A stretch of DNA of 64,000 nucleotides from Sphingobacterium multivorum (GCF_039511225.1 NZ_CP154261.1:2790001-2854000), one strand, 5' to 3'; positions 42,414 through 52,002 are shown, counted from the first letter of the stretch. Translations and numbers: made by a program. The notes: generated from the sequence alone by a model not told the origin.

Positions 42414-42562
42414 TTTTATTTTATAGTTTGACATAAAAGGCCGTTAGCTTTCACGTAATATGAAATTCTCGGATTAGATCATTGGCATGATTTCGCTTTT
42501 TCTCCTTTAAGTTCTATATACAGCAAACGGAAATCAGTCGGTGACCAAATTCGCTATTTGAA

Positions 42563-42611
42563 CAGTGCTTGTTCAGTGCTTGTTCAGTGCTCGTTCAGTG
42601 CTTGCTCAGTG
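42563..42611. repeat. 11-bp tandem repeat array
   Basis: Four consecutive 11-bp units, the first two exact (cagtgcttgtt at 42563-42573 and 42574-42584), then cagtgctcgtt and cagtgcttgct with one change each, then a partial cagtg. Unit size is one helical turn. It lies about 130 nt upstream of the DUF6266 ATG. Confidence 0.9.
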
Positions 42612-42739
42612 AAGACTGAATAAACAATGACTAATTACTGTCCAAATATTGATTAAAAATTGTCGTTTCATCTAATTTGGCATGAGTATTTTTCCTTGAT
42701 AATGCTTATCTTTAATATCTATAACATAATCAGGTAATT

Positions 42740-43399
42740 ATGGCAATCGTTAAAAATGGTGTTAATGGAACTGTTTCCGGTAAAGCAGGTTCTGTTGTGT
42801 TTGTATCGACTAAAACGGGAAATTATGTACGATCTCTCCCCCGCGTTAGGAGACGGGAGCCCACTCCTGAGCAACTGCTCAGTAGAAAACGCTTCAAAAT
42901 GATGAGGTCGCATATTAGCCAATTAAAACCGATCATCAATATGGGTTATAAAGCGTACAGCTATCCTAAACGGGCTTACGATGTCGCGATGTCCTATAAT
43001 TTGAACGACGCACTAATCCGGGAAGGAGACGGTTTTGTGGTTGATTGGCAGAAATTTATGATTGCCAAAGGAATTCCCAATCCCATCACTTCCTACACGC
43101 TGGATTTCGATCAAGAAAACCAAGTGCTTCAGGTTACCTGGGAATATGATGCCTATCTGGAAGCAAAGTTCAACACAGGAACTTACGATTCGTTCCTAGT
43201 CCTGTATAATGCAGCGGATAACGGGAACGGATATTCACTTGTGATGAACGATGTGAAAAACAGCTTAATGTTTGGTAAACAACATGTTGAAGTACCAAAA
43301 CATGGGAGGGAAGTGAAGTATGAGGTGTATATCTTTTTTATCGAGAGTTACGGTGGAGGTAATACAGACAGTCTGCACTTGGGGACGATAACGATTTGA
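42740..43399 (+). CDS. DUF6266 family protein
   Basis: 219 residues. The N-terminal VKNGVNGTVSGKAGSVVFVS and following VRSLPRVRRREPTPEQLLSR correspond to the DUF6266 opening pattern (a GxxG-SGKxGxxV module followed by a basic P-R-x-x-P-T-x-E-Q segment), and the remainder is beta-rich with aromatic strand residues (YEVYIFFIESYGGGN). This family is found repeatedly, often in several copies, in Sphingobacteria, with no known function. No signal peptide. A terminator follows. Confidence 0.75.
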   Translation: MAIVKNGVNGTVSGKAGSVVFVSTKTGNYVRSLPRVRRREPTPEQLLSRKRFKMMRSHISQLKPIINMGYKAYSYPKRAYDVAMSYNLNDALIREGDGFVVDWQKFMIAKGIPNPITSYTLDFDQENQVLQVTWEYDAYLEAKFNTGTYDSFLVLYNAADNGNGYSLVMNDVKNSLMFGKQHVEVPKHGREVKYEVYIFFIESYGGGNTDSLHLGTITI

Positions 43400-43441
43400 G
43401 TATACATAGTGCTGACACGATCGTGTATTATAAAATAGCGT

Positions 43442-43480
43442 AAAAAGGGGCAGTCCATATTTGGATAGCCCCTTTTTTTT
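43442..43480. terminator. Bidirectional terminator between DUF6266 and 56-aa peptide genes
   Basis: Hairpin of aaaaaggggc / gccccttttt type with an inner TCCA/TGGA pairing (43442-43477), T-run on both strands. It ends the DUF6266 transcript and the minus-strand peptide gene. Confidence 0.8.
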
Positions 43481-43499
43481 GTGCGCTATTGTTACTGGT

Positions 43500-43670
43500 C
43501 TACCAGTCGATATTTCTATTGTCTGTTGAACCTACTTCCCATTGTTCGCTCACTTTACCGCTGTTGGCATCTTCTGGTCTGGCGTATGCCGAACCAGCGG
43601 CGATACCTTGTTCAAGTTCGATCGTGGCTACGCTAATTTGAGGGGCGATGTATGCTAATTTCTTTTCCAT
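43500..43670 (-). CDS. 56-aa peptide with conserved-looking YIAPQI...GIAAGSA pattern
   Basis: A short frame from ATG 43670 to TAG 43500 encodes 56 residues: MEKKLAYIAPQISVATIELE then QGIAAGSAYARPEDANSGKV and a Trp-containing acidic tail (SEQWEVGSTDNRNIDW). The opening M-x-K-K-x-Y-I-A-P-Q-I and the GIAAGSA segment recur, to my recollection, in short Bacteroidota peptides encoded next to fimbrillin-type surface lipoproteins. It has no signal peptide and no hydrophobic helix. It is 104 nt downstream of the fimbrillin gene on the same strand, so it could be co-transcribed. Role unknown; a fimbrial tip or maturation partner, or a leader-type peptide, are possibilities. Confidence 0.7.
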   Translation of the reverse strand: MEKKLAYIAPQISVATIELEQGIAAGSAYARPEDANSGKVSEQWEVGSTDNRNIDW

Positions 43671-43774
43671 AATATCTTTTTTATCCTTGCTGAATCTCTA
43701 TTGTTATGCTCAGCGTGTATTTAACTTTTAAGATTATTGATCTATTTATTGATCTATTTATTGACTATTGGTGA

Positions 43775-45391
43775 CTACTGACAAGGGATTTTCTTCTTTC
43801 CAGCGCCTACACCTTTGATAATTGTACGTCCATCAACAAGTTGGGTCACTTTTACGGTGTTGCTTTGTGTTGCGCTCCACGGGAATGTGTTGAAGCTGTT
43901 GCCATTAACGAGTTTAAGTTCATATAGAGGACCGCCGGATGTTTTGCTACCAAACATGGTAACCTGGCCAGTTCTGCTGATGACAAGCTTGATCAATGGG
44001 GCTGCACTTGTACCTTTCATGTTGTAGACCTGATCGATTCTTTTACCAGTTTCAATATTGTTACCTGCGTATTTGCTTCCATCAACAAACTGGATGTTTT
44101 GAGCAGAAGAGGCACCCACTTCAAATTGAATTTCCTGTTTCGCCAATTTGACACCATTTACTTCCATGTTGAATGCATTGTCCAGTTCGGTAATGTCGAA
44201 AACAAAGCCATAGTCTGCCGCTGGAGCAGTGAAATTTCTATCGATTGTCGTTCCATTGGCATAGAATTTTCCATCTTTCATAATACCCGTTTTACCTCCC
44301 GATGTTGTTGCCGGATAACTCCAGTCCAAGCCATTGCTGGTTACATTTTGTGTGCAGGTTCTGAAGTTAAGTTTCAGATCGTATTTCTGTCCAGGATTGA
44401 TCTTAACATTTGGAATGGTGATGTTTGTTTTAGTCTCATCATCCAGTGTTAGACTACCGAGCATCAGTGTTCCATTGCTGGTTGCCGGGTGGATCAATAA
44501 AGAGGGGTTACTGATCACAGTACGTAGGCCATTTCCTAAAGCCGGGAATTGCGTGGTCACGCCTGCGTTGTTCAAGCCATTGTAGGTTAGTGTTTGGTCT
44601 GAGAATTTCAAATTTGCACTACCATGACTAGGTTTTAATACGGCAGTCCCGATTTGAGTAATAGCTCCGGTCATACTTGGATCCATGGTCAATGTTGTGG
44701 TGATTTGACTAAACCGGTGTTTTAATACAACATTTAAGTTATTTACACCACTTTTTAACGTTAATGTGCCAGTGTAATACATCAAATCACCACTTATATT
44801 GTCTAGGCTGGCTGTGGACAGTGTGTTTTGATTGTTGACACCCGGTAATGCTGTGGTACTATTGATCGAATAGGCAATGAACGTGTAAGATTTTCCAGCG
44901 TCAAGAATGATACCTGCAGCAGTAGCTTCCTCACCATAGCTATAAATCTTTTCCGTTACGTAAGCGCCTTGGTTGTCATAGACAACAACTTTATATTTAA
45001 CGTTTTTGTCCAATGGCTTCTCCTGTGTCTGAACAGCCGCTAGTTTGGGGTTGGACGAAGCGACGAGGCTTTTTGTAACCGCTGAATTGTTTGTTAGGAT
45101 CACGTCGACAGATCCACCGTTTTCAAGCGGTACAGTCATTTCCTGTACATCAGATGCATCGATTGATGTGCGCGAAGCGTTTGCAGATGCTTGCTTTTGA
45201 ACAGCATTGTTGTCCGCTTCAGTGTAAGCTTCTACACCTGAAAGATTGATTTTAACGATAGTTTCTCCTGTTAATGCGGTGTTTTCTCCACTTTTGTTAC
45301 AGGAGTAGAGACTAAGTGCGAAAGCACTGCACCCCAGCATGAACAGGTTAGTCAGTCGGCGATGGGGGATTAGATTCATGTTAATTGACAT
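43775..45391 (-). CDS. Fimbrillin-like surface lipoprotein
   Basis: 538 residues. Start ATG 45391 or 45379. A lipoprotein signal (LFMLGCSAFALSLYSC; lipobox Cys near residue 30) is followed by a beta-rich mature protein with the fimbrillin arrangement: IVKINLSGVEAYTEADN, KYKVVVYDNQGAYVTEKIY, AGKSYTFIAYSINSTTALPG and GVNNLNVVLKHRFSQITTTL, matching the Mfa/FimA-type fimbrillin N-terminal domain (PF13149 pattern). The C-terminal half is a second beta domain with a GSKTSGGPLYELKLVNG strand. These are outer-membrane-attached pilin or adhesin subunits. No chaperone, usher or FimB-like gene is adjacent. Confidence 0.85.
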   Translation of the reverse strand: MSINMNLIPHRRLTNLFMLGCSAFALSLYSCNKSGENTALTGETIVKINLSGVEAYTEADNNAVQKQASANASRTSIDASDVQEMTVPLENGGSVDVILTNNSAVTKSLVASSNPKLAAVQTQEKPLDKNVKYKVVVYDNQGAYVTEKIYSYGEEATAAGIILDAGKSYTFIAYSINSTTALPGVNNQNTLSTASLDNISGDLMYYTGTLTLKSGVNNLNVVLKHRFSQITTTLTMDPSMTGAITQIGTAVLKPSHGSANLKFSDQTLTYNGLNNAGVTTQFPALGNGLRTVISNPSLLIHPATSNGTLMLGSLTLDDETKTNITIPNVKINPGQKYDLKLNFRTCTQNVTSNGLDWSYPATTSGGKTGIMKDGKFYANGTTIDRNFTAPAADYGFVFDITELDNAFNMEVNGVKLAKQEIQFEVGASSAQNIQFVDGSKYAGNNIETGKRIDQVYNMKGTSAAPLIKLVISRTGQVTMFGSKTSGGPLYELKLVNGNSFNTFPWSATQSNTVKVTQLVDGRTIIKGVGAGKKKIPCQ

Positions 45392-45879
45392 TTTGTTTTG
45401 TTATTGATTTGTTGATTTCGTTGTTAATTTATTTGTCGTACCATCTTTGCAGGTATATGCCTGTTTCTGGTTAAAATGCGGTATACGATTGCTTTTTTTG
45501 TTGCTATTATTTTTTATCGATGCAATTATATAAATAGCATTTTACTTAATATGACCTATTTGTATTATCTTATTTTTCTTGTAGAGAAATATCTACAATG
45601 CAGTTGTTTGCTGCTTTAAAGCTGTTTAAACATGTTTTGTGCTGTTTTTCTGTTAATTACAATTCGTTTTATTTGAATAATATTATAATAATAGTTAATG
45701 TTTAGATTTACTAAATGTGCTATGTTGGATTGTGCGGTTTTTATGAGTTGAAGGTTGAAAAAAGTGATCCGTTGTGCGTAAAACTGCTTTGCTTTTTAGG
45801 AAGTATAGGAGTTCCTGCTGAAGAATAGATTTGTCGGATAAGCGGAGATTTTAATTTATTTTTTTAAATTTGTGTATTC
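45392..45879. other. 488-nt AT-rich intergenic region
   Basis: No credible gene. It separates divergent fimbrillin and metal-resistance genes. A 7-bp dyad TTGTAGA-6-TCTACAA (45579-45598) and a TAAATTTG (45865-45872, fitting a Bacteroidota -7 box but only 8 nt before the next ATG and without a good TTG at -33) are the only notable elements. Confidence 0.6.
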
Positions 45880-46209
45880 ATGAGGTTAATTGTTTTCATA
45901 TTGATAGCATATATTATGGGACTTTCTTTTGTTCCCTGCAGTGATTCTAACAATCGCTGCGAGCAGACTGCTATGGAAAGACAATTAAATCAAACTCATA
46001 ACCATAATGATGACGCGTCCGATGCTTGTTCGATTTTCTGCTATTGCAATTGTTGTAGTGGAAATATAACGGCTTATGTGTATCAATTTCCGCAAATAGA
46101 TGGTGTCCCGGTTTCAATTTATTTTGATAATCGCAATCCTGTCCTCAATACAGCGATTGTTTCCAGTTATTTTGGGAGCATCTGGCAGCCGCCAAAGGTT
46201 AATGCTTAA
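45880..46209 (+). CDS. DUF6660-like Cys/His-rich small secreted protein
   Basis: 109 residues. Hydrophobic N-terminus (MRLIVFILIAYIMGLSFVPC) looks like a signal or lipoprotein leader; the mature part has Cys and His clusters: CEQTAMERQLNQTHNHNDDA and DACSIFCYCNCCSGN, a plausible metal site. It directly precedes the CusA/CzcA pump, as DUF6660 proteins commonly do in Bacteroidota. A periplasmic metal-binding role is inferred from the composition and context. Family name is from memory and not certain. Confidence 0.75.
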   Translation: MRLIVFILIAYIMGLSFVPCSDSNNRCEQTAMERQLNQTHNHNDDASDACSIFCYCNCCSGNITAYVYQFPQIDGVPVSIYFDNRNPVLNTAIVSSYFGSIWQPPKVNA

Positions 46210-46361
46210 TTTTTCGTAAAAATTCTAGAAACAAATCTGATAGAGCATGCTATGCTGTTCTTTATTCAGCTTTGTGCTCGGAATACGCTTATTGTATGGT
46301 ATTACGACAAAAGATGAGCTATTCTAACGAGCTATTATTTAAGCATTAACCACGTATAATT

Positions 46362-49300
46362 GTGTTAGATCATATTATAAAATTTAGCATTAAGAACAAG
46401 ATCATTATCGGTTTAATGACCTTGTTGCTTATCATTTGGGGGGCATGGAGTGCAACGAAACTGCCAATCGATGCCGTTCCCGATATTACCAATAATCAAG
46501 TCCAGATCTTTACCTCTTGTCCAACGCTTGCCGGGCAGGAAGTGGAACAATTGGTTACTTTTCCAATTGAACAAAGTATTGCAACTGTACCCAAAATTGA
46601 GGAGATCAGGAGTATTTCGCGCTTTGGACTTTCTGTCATTACCGTTGTTTTTGACGATGATGTAGATATCTATTTTGCCCGTCAGCTGATTGGTGAGCGT
46701 TTAAAAGAAGCGGTGGATCAGATTCCACAAGGTATTGGTAAACCTGAGCTGGCTCCAGTGAGTACTGGACTGGGAGAAGTATATCAATATATTATCCATC
46801 CCAAAAAGGGAAGCGAAAAGAAATACAACGCAAAAGATTTGCGCACCATGCAAGATTGGATTGTTGCCCGTCAGCTCTATGGAACACCTGGGATTGCCGA
46901 GGTCAATAGCTTCGGTGGTGAGCTCAAACAATATGAAGTAGCTGTTGATCCGAATAGACTTAAGGCAATGAATATCACTATTCCAGAGCTATTTACTGCC
47001 CTGGAGAAAAACAATCAAAATACAGGTGGTGCCTATATTGATAAAAAACCGAATGCCTACTTTATCCGGGGAATTGGGCTGGCGACCTCCTTGGAAGATG
47101 TCAGAAATATTGCCATCCGAAAATCAGGGGCAATACCGATTTACGTAAAAGATGTTGCGGATGTACGTTTTGGTCATGCTGTGCGCTATGGTGCCTTGAC
47201 ATACAATGGTGAGGTCGATGCTGTGGGAGGCGTCGTCATGATGCTGAAGGGTGAAAACAGCAATGAGGTGGTCAACCGCGTGAAAGAAAAACTACCGACT
47301 ATTCAAAAGTCGCTACCTGATGATGTGGTTATAGAGCCCTATTTGGACCGGACAGACCTCGTTGGGCGTGCGATAAGTACCGTTGAAAAAAATCTGATTG
47401 AAGGTGCCCTGATCGTCATTTTTGTCCTGGTCTTATTTCTTGGGAACTTGCGGGCAGGTCTTATCGTTGCTTCGGCAATTCCACTGGCGCTGCTGTTTGC
47501 ACTTGGACTGATGAACGTCTTCGGCGTAAGCGCCAATTTAATGAGTTTGGGCGCGATAGATTTCGGTTTGATTGTGGACGGAGCCGTCATTGTGGTGGAA
47601 GCTACACTACACCATTTAGGCTTACGAAAGTCTACCGAGAAATTGACCCAGGCCGAAATGGACCATGAGGTATTTGAGTCTGCTTCAAAGATTCGTACCA
47701 GTGCAGCCTTTGGTGAGATTATTATTCTTATTGTCTATATTCCAATTTTAACATTGGTGGGTGTTGAAGGGAAAATGTTTCGTCCAATGGCGCAAACAGT
47801 TGGGTTTGCTATTTTCGGGGCATTGATTCTCTCGTTAACCTATATCCCCATGATGTGTGCTTTGTTCCTGCCGAAAAAACACAGCGACAAGAAAACGTTG
47901 AGCGACCGGATGATTGCGGGACTGCAACGTATTTATGAGCCTTTATTACAGAAAGCCATTCGGCTTAAATACCTGATCGTGAGTTTAACCGTTGCCATTT
48001 TTGCTTTGTCGGCCCTCTTTTTTAAGAATATGGGAGGCGAATTTATTCCACAATTGCAGGAAGGTGATTATGCATTCCATTGCATACTTCCCCAAGGGAG
48101 CTCACTTTCACAAAGTATCGAAACCTCGATGCAGGCATCCCGGATTATCAAAGAGTTCGATGAAGTGAAGATGGTTGTCGGTAAAACAGGAGCTGCTGAG
48201 GTACCAACAGACCCTATGCCACCGGAAGCGACAGATATTATGGTGGTATTGAAGCCTCAAAAAGAGTGGAAGTCGGGCCGTTCTTATGAAGAACTGGGGA
48301 GCGCTATTCTGGAGAAGCTAGAAGTAATTCCGGGTGTCTTCTTCGAAAAAAACCAACCTATTCAAATGCGTTTTAATGAACTGATGACGGGTATCCGTCA
48401 GGATGTTGCTGTAAAGATCTTCGGTGAAAACATCGATTCGCTGGCCGCTTACGCCAATGTGGTTGCCGCGCAGATTCAATCGGTTCAAGGGGCGACTTCG
48501 CCACAAGTGGAGCGCGTATCCGGTCTCCCACAAATCAATATCGTTTATGACCGCACCCGTATTGCAAATTATGGCTTGACAATTCAGGACGTCAATGACG
48601 TGGTGAGTACTGCTTTTGCCGGTCGAAGCACGGGACAGATCTATGAAAATGAACGTCGCTTTGATTTGGTCGTCCGGTTAGATACAACGCATCGAAACAG
48701 CATTGATGATGTGCGTAATCTGATGATTCCTACAGATACGGGTACGCAGATTCCGCTTTCTCAGGTCGCTGCCATTGATTATAAATTGGGGCCGGCCCAG
48801 ATCAGCCGCGAAGCGGGTAAAAGAAGAATTGTGATTGGATTTAATGTGGCCGGGCGTGATGTTCAAACCGTCGTAAAAGATATCCAACAACAATTGGCTG
48901 CAAATGTAAAACTTCCTGCAGGGTATTATTTCACCTATGGGGGGCAGTTTGAGAATTTACAGAAGGCGAGCTCACGCTTGTTGATTGCTGTGCCAGTTTC
49001 CTTATTGCTTATTTTTATGCTGTTGTATTTCACGTTTCATTCCTTTAAGCAGGCGACGCTCATTTTTACTGCAATACCAATGAGTGCTATCGGGGGTGTA
49101 TTTGCGTTGATGTTGCGCGGCATGCCTTTCAGTATTAGTGCCGGTATCGGTTTTATTGCCTTGTTTGGCGTAGCCGTACTCAATGGTATCGTTTTAATTG
49201 GGACATTCAATCAGTTGAAAAAAGAGGGTGTCGATGATATTTTTCAACGTGTTAAAGAGGGTACGTTGACCCGTTTACGTCCTGTACTTATGACTGCGAC

Positions 49301-50684
49301 CGTGGCTTCACTGGGCTTTTTACCGATGGCAATAAGTACAAGTGCCGGCGCTGAAGTTCAGAAACCTTTGGCAACGGTTGTTATTGGCGGATTGGTAACG
49401 GCAACTTTCCTGACCTTGTTTGTGCTACCCTTATTGTATATAATTTTTAATTCTAAATTGAATATGAAACGAAGTAGAGGTGCTAAGACCTTTGTTACAG
49501 TACTTGTCTTCTCATTTATGGCCTTGGGTTCTGAGGTGTTTGGCCAAGAACGTATTGCTGTGACAAAAGCCGTGGAAACTGCATTGAAGAACAACCGTCA
49601 GGTTCAGATCAACCAGGCTGAAATCGTGGGCGCTGGTTTCAATGTTAAGACGGCGACTGAAATCCCCAAGACCGGGATTTTTGCAGAAAATGAAGATTAC
49701 CGTCCTACGGATAAGGCCGGCTTATTGAAAATTGGTATAACGCAAAGTATTGCCTGGCCTGGACTTTACACTGCGCGTAAGGCGTATTTTAAAGAACAAC
49801 TAAAATATGCGAACCTAAATACAGATGTATTGAAAACTGCGATTACCAAAGACGTGAGGACAGCCTATTTTCAGCTCTGGTATCTTCAGGATCGACAAAA
49901 ACTGTATATGGAGTTGGATAGTATCTATACCGCCATGTTCAAAGCAACTGAACTTCGCTTTAGAACGGGTGACGTAGCTGCGCTGGATAAGATCGCGGCT
50001 GAAGCAAAGCTGAAGGAGCTGCAGGCACAACTTGTTCAAAACAAAAAGGATATCATTATTCAGCAACAGCAATTGATGATGTTGTTAGATCGTAATGAGT
50101 GGATGCTCCCTTTGGATCAGCCCTTGGAGAAGATTGTCGTGGACGCCAGTCCATCAGATGAAACGGCACATCCTTTACTGGTTTTACAGCAGCAAAATGT
50201 AAATATCGCTTCATCGAACGTCAGTGTTCAGAAAAATACCAATAAGCCTGAGTTCTCGGGTCGATTTTTCTCCCAACGTGTTTGGGGAGCCAAAGATCCA
50301 TTATCGGGATTCTCGGTTTCCGCATCTTTTCCGGTCTTTAGCTTAGGCGCCTATAAAAGTAAAGTGAAGGCTGCCAACGCTGAAATGGAAGTTCAACAGC
50401 GTAAGTTGGAATATGATACGCAGGTATTCCAGACAAATAAAGGGAATGCACTTGCTGAAATTGACAAGAATAGTGCATTGCTGCAATTTTATGAGTCTTC
50501 GGGGTTAAAACAAGCTGATGCAATTATTAAAGCAGCTAGTTTGGGTTATAGAACGGGGGAGATCAATTTTGCTGAATTAAGCCAATTTTTAAGTCAGGCC
50601 ATTGGCATTCGCCAGAATTATTTAGAAGTTCTCAATCAGTATAATCAATCAGCAATTCAATATAATTACTTCAATAACAAATAA
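46362..50684 (+). CDS. CusA/CzcA-type RND heavy-metal pump fused to TolC-like domain
   Basis: 1440 residues from GTG 46362; LDHIIKFSIKNKIIIGLMTL right after it matches the CzcA N-terminus, so GTG is accepted. Residues 1-1035 are a full RND pump with twelve membrane helices and the proton-relay motif DFGLIVDGAVIVVE. The sequence then runs, with no stop, into a signal-peptide-like segment (around 1045-1070, FVTVLVFSFMALGSEVFGQE) and a TolC-like outer-membrane-factor domain with long helices (YFQLWYLQDRQKLYMELDSI; KAASLGYRTGEINFAELSQF). This architecture is known in Bacteroidota; whether the chain is cleaved is unclear. Followed 7 nt later by the adaptor gene. Confidence 0.93.
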   Translation: MLDHIIKFSIKNKIIIGLMTLLLIIWGAWSATKLPIDAVPDITNNQVQIFTSCPTLAGQEVEQLVTFPIEQSIATVPKIEEIRSISRFGLSVITVVFDDDVDIYFARQLIGERLKEAVDQIPQGIGKPELAPVSTGLGEVYQYIIHPKKGSEKKYNAKDLRTMQDWIVARQLYGTPGIAEVNSFGGELKQYEVAVDPNRLKAMNITIPELFTALEKNNQNTGGAYIDKKPNAYFIRGIGLATSLEDVRNIAIRKSGAIPIYVKDVADVRFGHAVRYGALTYNGEVDAVGGVVMMLKGENSNEVVNRVKEKLPTIQKSLPDDVVIEPYLDRTDLVGRAISTVEKNLIEGALIVIFVLVLFLGNLRAGLIVASAIPLALLFALGLMNVFGVSANLMSLGAIDFGLIVDGAVIVVEATLHHLGLRKSTEKLTQAEMDHEVFESASKIRTSAAFGEIIILIVYIPILTLVGVEGKMFRPMAQTVGFAIFGALILSLTYIPMMCALFLPKKHSDKKTLSDRMIAGLQRIYEPLLQKAIRLKYLIVSLTVAIFALSALFFKNMGGEFIPQLQEGDYAFHCILPQGSSLSQSIETSMQASRIIKEFDEVKMVVGKTGAAEVPTDPMPPEATDIMVVLKPQKEWKSGRSYEELGSAILEKLEVIPGVFFEKNQPIQMRFNELMTGIRQDVAVKIFGENIDSLAAYANVVAAQIQSVQGATSPQVERVSGLPQINIVYDRTRIANYGLTIQDVNDVVSTAFAGRSTGQIYENERRFDLVVRLDTTHRNSIDDVRNLMIPTDTGTQIPLSQVAAIDYKLGPAQISREAGKRRIVIGFNVAGRDVQTVVKDIQQQLAANVKLPAGYYFTYGGQFENLQKASSRLLIAVPVSLLLIFMLLYFTFHSFKQATLIFTAIPMSAIGGVFALMLRGMPFSISAGIGFIALFGVAVLNGIVLIGTFNQLKKEGVDDIFQRVKEGTLTRLRPVLMTATVASLGFLPMAISTSAGAEVQKPLATVVIGGLVTATFLTLFVLPLLYIIFNSKLNMKRSRGAKTFVTVLVFSFMALGSEVFGQERIAVTKAVETALKNNRQVQINQAEIVGAGFNVKTATEIPKTGIFAENEDYRPTDKAGLLKIGITQSIAWPGLYTARKAYFKEQLKYANLNTDVLKTAITKDVRTAYFQLWYLQDRQKLYMELDSIYTAMFKATELRFRTGDVAALDKIAAEAKLKELQAQLVQNKKDIIIQQQQLMMLLDRNEWMLPLDQPLEKIVVDASPSDETAHPLLVLQQQNVNIASSNVSVQKNTNKPEFSGRFFSQRVWGAKDPLSGFSVSASFPVFSLGAYKSKVKAANAEMEVQQRKLEYDTQVFQTNKGNALAEIDKNSALLQFYESSGLKQADAIIKAASLGYRTGEINFAELSQFLSQAIGIRQNYLEVLNQYNQSAIQYNYFNNK

Positions 50685-50691
50685 GGCAACA

Positions 50692-52002
50692 ATGAAAGTT
50701 TTCATAAAGATATTTATCGTATGTGTAGCCGTTACTGTTTTTTACGGTTGCGGTTCTAATGAGTCGGAGCGTAAAGGTCAACCGGAGGGAAAGGAAGTAC
50801 CCAAAGCCGAAGCAGAGCATGAGGAAGGGCCGGTTACGGTGGCGGCACTGAGTGCTGCACAAATAAAGGCTGTGGGCATCGTTTTTGGAGGGATTGAAGC
50901 GAAGGAACTCACAGCTACCATTAAGGCCAATGGACTTTTGAGTGTGCCCAATAACAATAAAGCGAATGCGACGGCGCTTTATGGTGGTGTCGTAAAGACA
51001 TTGAACGTACAGTTGGGAGACAATGTGCGTAAGGGACAGGTGATCGCCACGATTACCAACCCGCAGTTTGTACAATTGCAGGAGGAATATGTATCCCTGG
51101 CAAGTAAGATTACCTTGGCCGAACAAGAAATGGTAAGGCAACAGGAACTCAATGAAGGCAATGCAGGCGCACGGAAAAATCTGCAGGCCGCAACAGCAGA
51201 CTTCAACAGTTTAAGGGCCCGAAAGGCTTCTTTGCAACAACAGATCCAATTGATGGGTATTAACCCCAATAGCGTGAATCTGTCCAATATGCGAACTTCA
51301 CTGGCCGTAACAAGCCCTATCAACGGAACAGTTAGTAATGTTTTTGCGAAAATAGGGAGTTATGTGGATGTCTCTTCTCCAGTGATCGAGATTGTTGACA
51401 ATAGTCTGTTGCATTTGGATCTGCAGGTATTTGAAAAGGATCTACCTTTGGTTAAAGTTGGACAGCTCATCAACTTTCAGCTGACCAATAATCCGGATAA
51501 GACGTATACCGCCAAAGTTTTTACAATTGGATCTTCATTTGAAAATGACAGCAAGACCATCGCTGTACACAGTACGGTTGTAGGCAGCAAAGTGGGGTTG
51601 ATTGATGGGATGAACATTACGGGTATGATCGGTGTCAAAAATGTGCGGACTCCTGCTGTTCCGAATGACGCAATCGTGGAGGCTGACGGCAAGTATTATA
51701 TTTTTGTGGAGACCAACAAGAAACCGGAAGAGCATGAGGAGGGGCATGACGATCACGGGCATGCGCACGATGAAGGTGAAGCAAAACATGCACATAAAAA
51801 TGAGCAAGAAGCCGGGCAGCATGGAGAAGAACAGGCTAAAAACATCAATTTTGAAAAAATTGAGATTCAAAAAGGCGTATCTGCTTTGGGATATACGGCG
51901 ATTACCCCGGTTACAGAAGTGCCTGCTGGAACAAAAATTGTTGTGAAGGGTGCTTTTTTTATCAATGCCAAAATGAGCAATACTGGTGGGCACGAACATT
52001 AA
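50692..52002 (+). CDS. Periplasmic adaptor subunit of RND metal pump (CzcB-like)
   Basis: 436 residues. Lipoprotein signal with Cys20 (VTVFYGC). Lipoyl/barrel-sandwich and helical-hairpin segments follow (VKTLNVQLGDNVRKGQVIAT; VASPI-type region LAVTSPINGTVSNVFAKIGS; VGQLINFQLTNNPDKTYTAK). A long His/Glu/Asp-rich insert (HEEGHDDHGHAHDEGEAKHA) lies near the C-terminus, likely binding Zn or Co. It links inner-membrane RND and outer-membrane TolC domains encoded by the preceding gene. Same operon, 7 nt gap. Confidence 0.92.
   Translation: MKVFIKIFIVCVAVTVFYGCGSNESERKGQPEGKEVPKAEAEHEEGPVTVAALSAAQIKAVGIVFGGIEAKELTATIKANGLLSVPNNNKANATALYGGVVKTLNVQLGDNVRKGQVIATITNPQFVQLQEEYVSLASKITLAEQEMVRQQELNEGNAGARKNLQAATADFNSLRARKASLQQQIQLMGINPNSVNLSNMRTSLAVTSPINGTVSNVFAKIGSYVDVSSPVIEIVDNSLLHLDLQVFEKDLPLVKVGQLINFQLTNNPDKTYTAKVFTIGSSFENDSKTIAVHSTVVGSKVGLIDGMNITGMIGVKNVRTPAVPNDAIVEADGKYYIFVETNKKPEEHEEGHDDHGHAHDEGEAKHAHKNEQEAGQHGEEQAKNINFEKIEIQKGVSALGYTAITPVTEVPAGTKIVVKGAFFINAKMSNTGGHEH

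Larger units (their letters stand above)
42305..42739. other. Intergenic region with terminator and tandem repeats
   Basis: 435 nt with no credible gene. It holds the fucose-operon terminator (42369-42413), an 11-bp tandem repeat array (42563-42611), and AT-rich sequence before the DUF6266 ATG. No start-proximal dyad was seen. Confidence 0.7.

Noticed and set aside
42563..42611. CRISPR-like array
   Set aside because: Units are only 11 bp with no spacers and no cas genes; it is a simple tandem repeat.
43737..43766. 12-bp tandem repeat attgatctattt x2.4 after fimbrillin
   Set aside because: Exact but short; considered too weak for a separate feature, likely simple-sequence slippage.
44099..44585. 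Plus-strand ORFs inside the fimbrillin gene
   Set aside because: Antisense shadows of a 538-codon lipoprotein gene.
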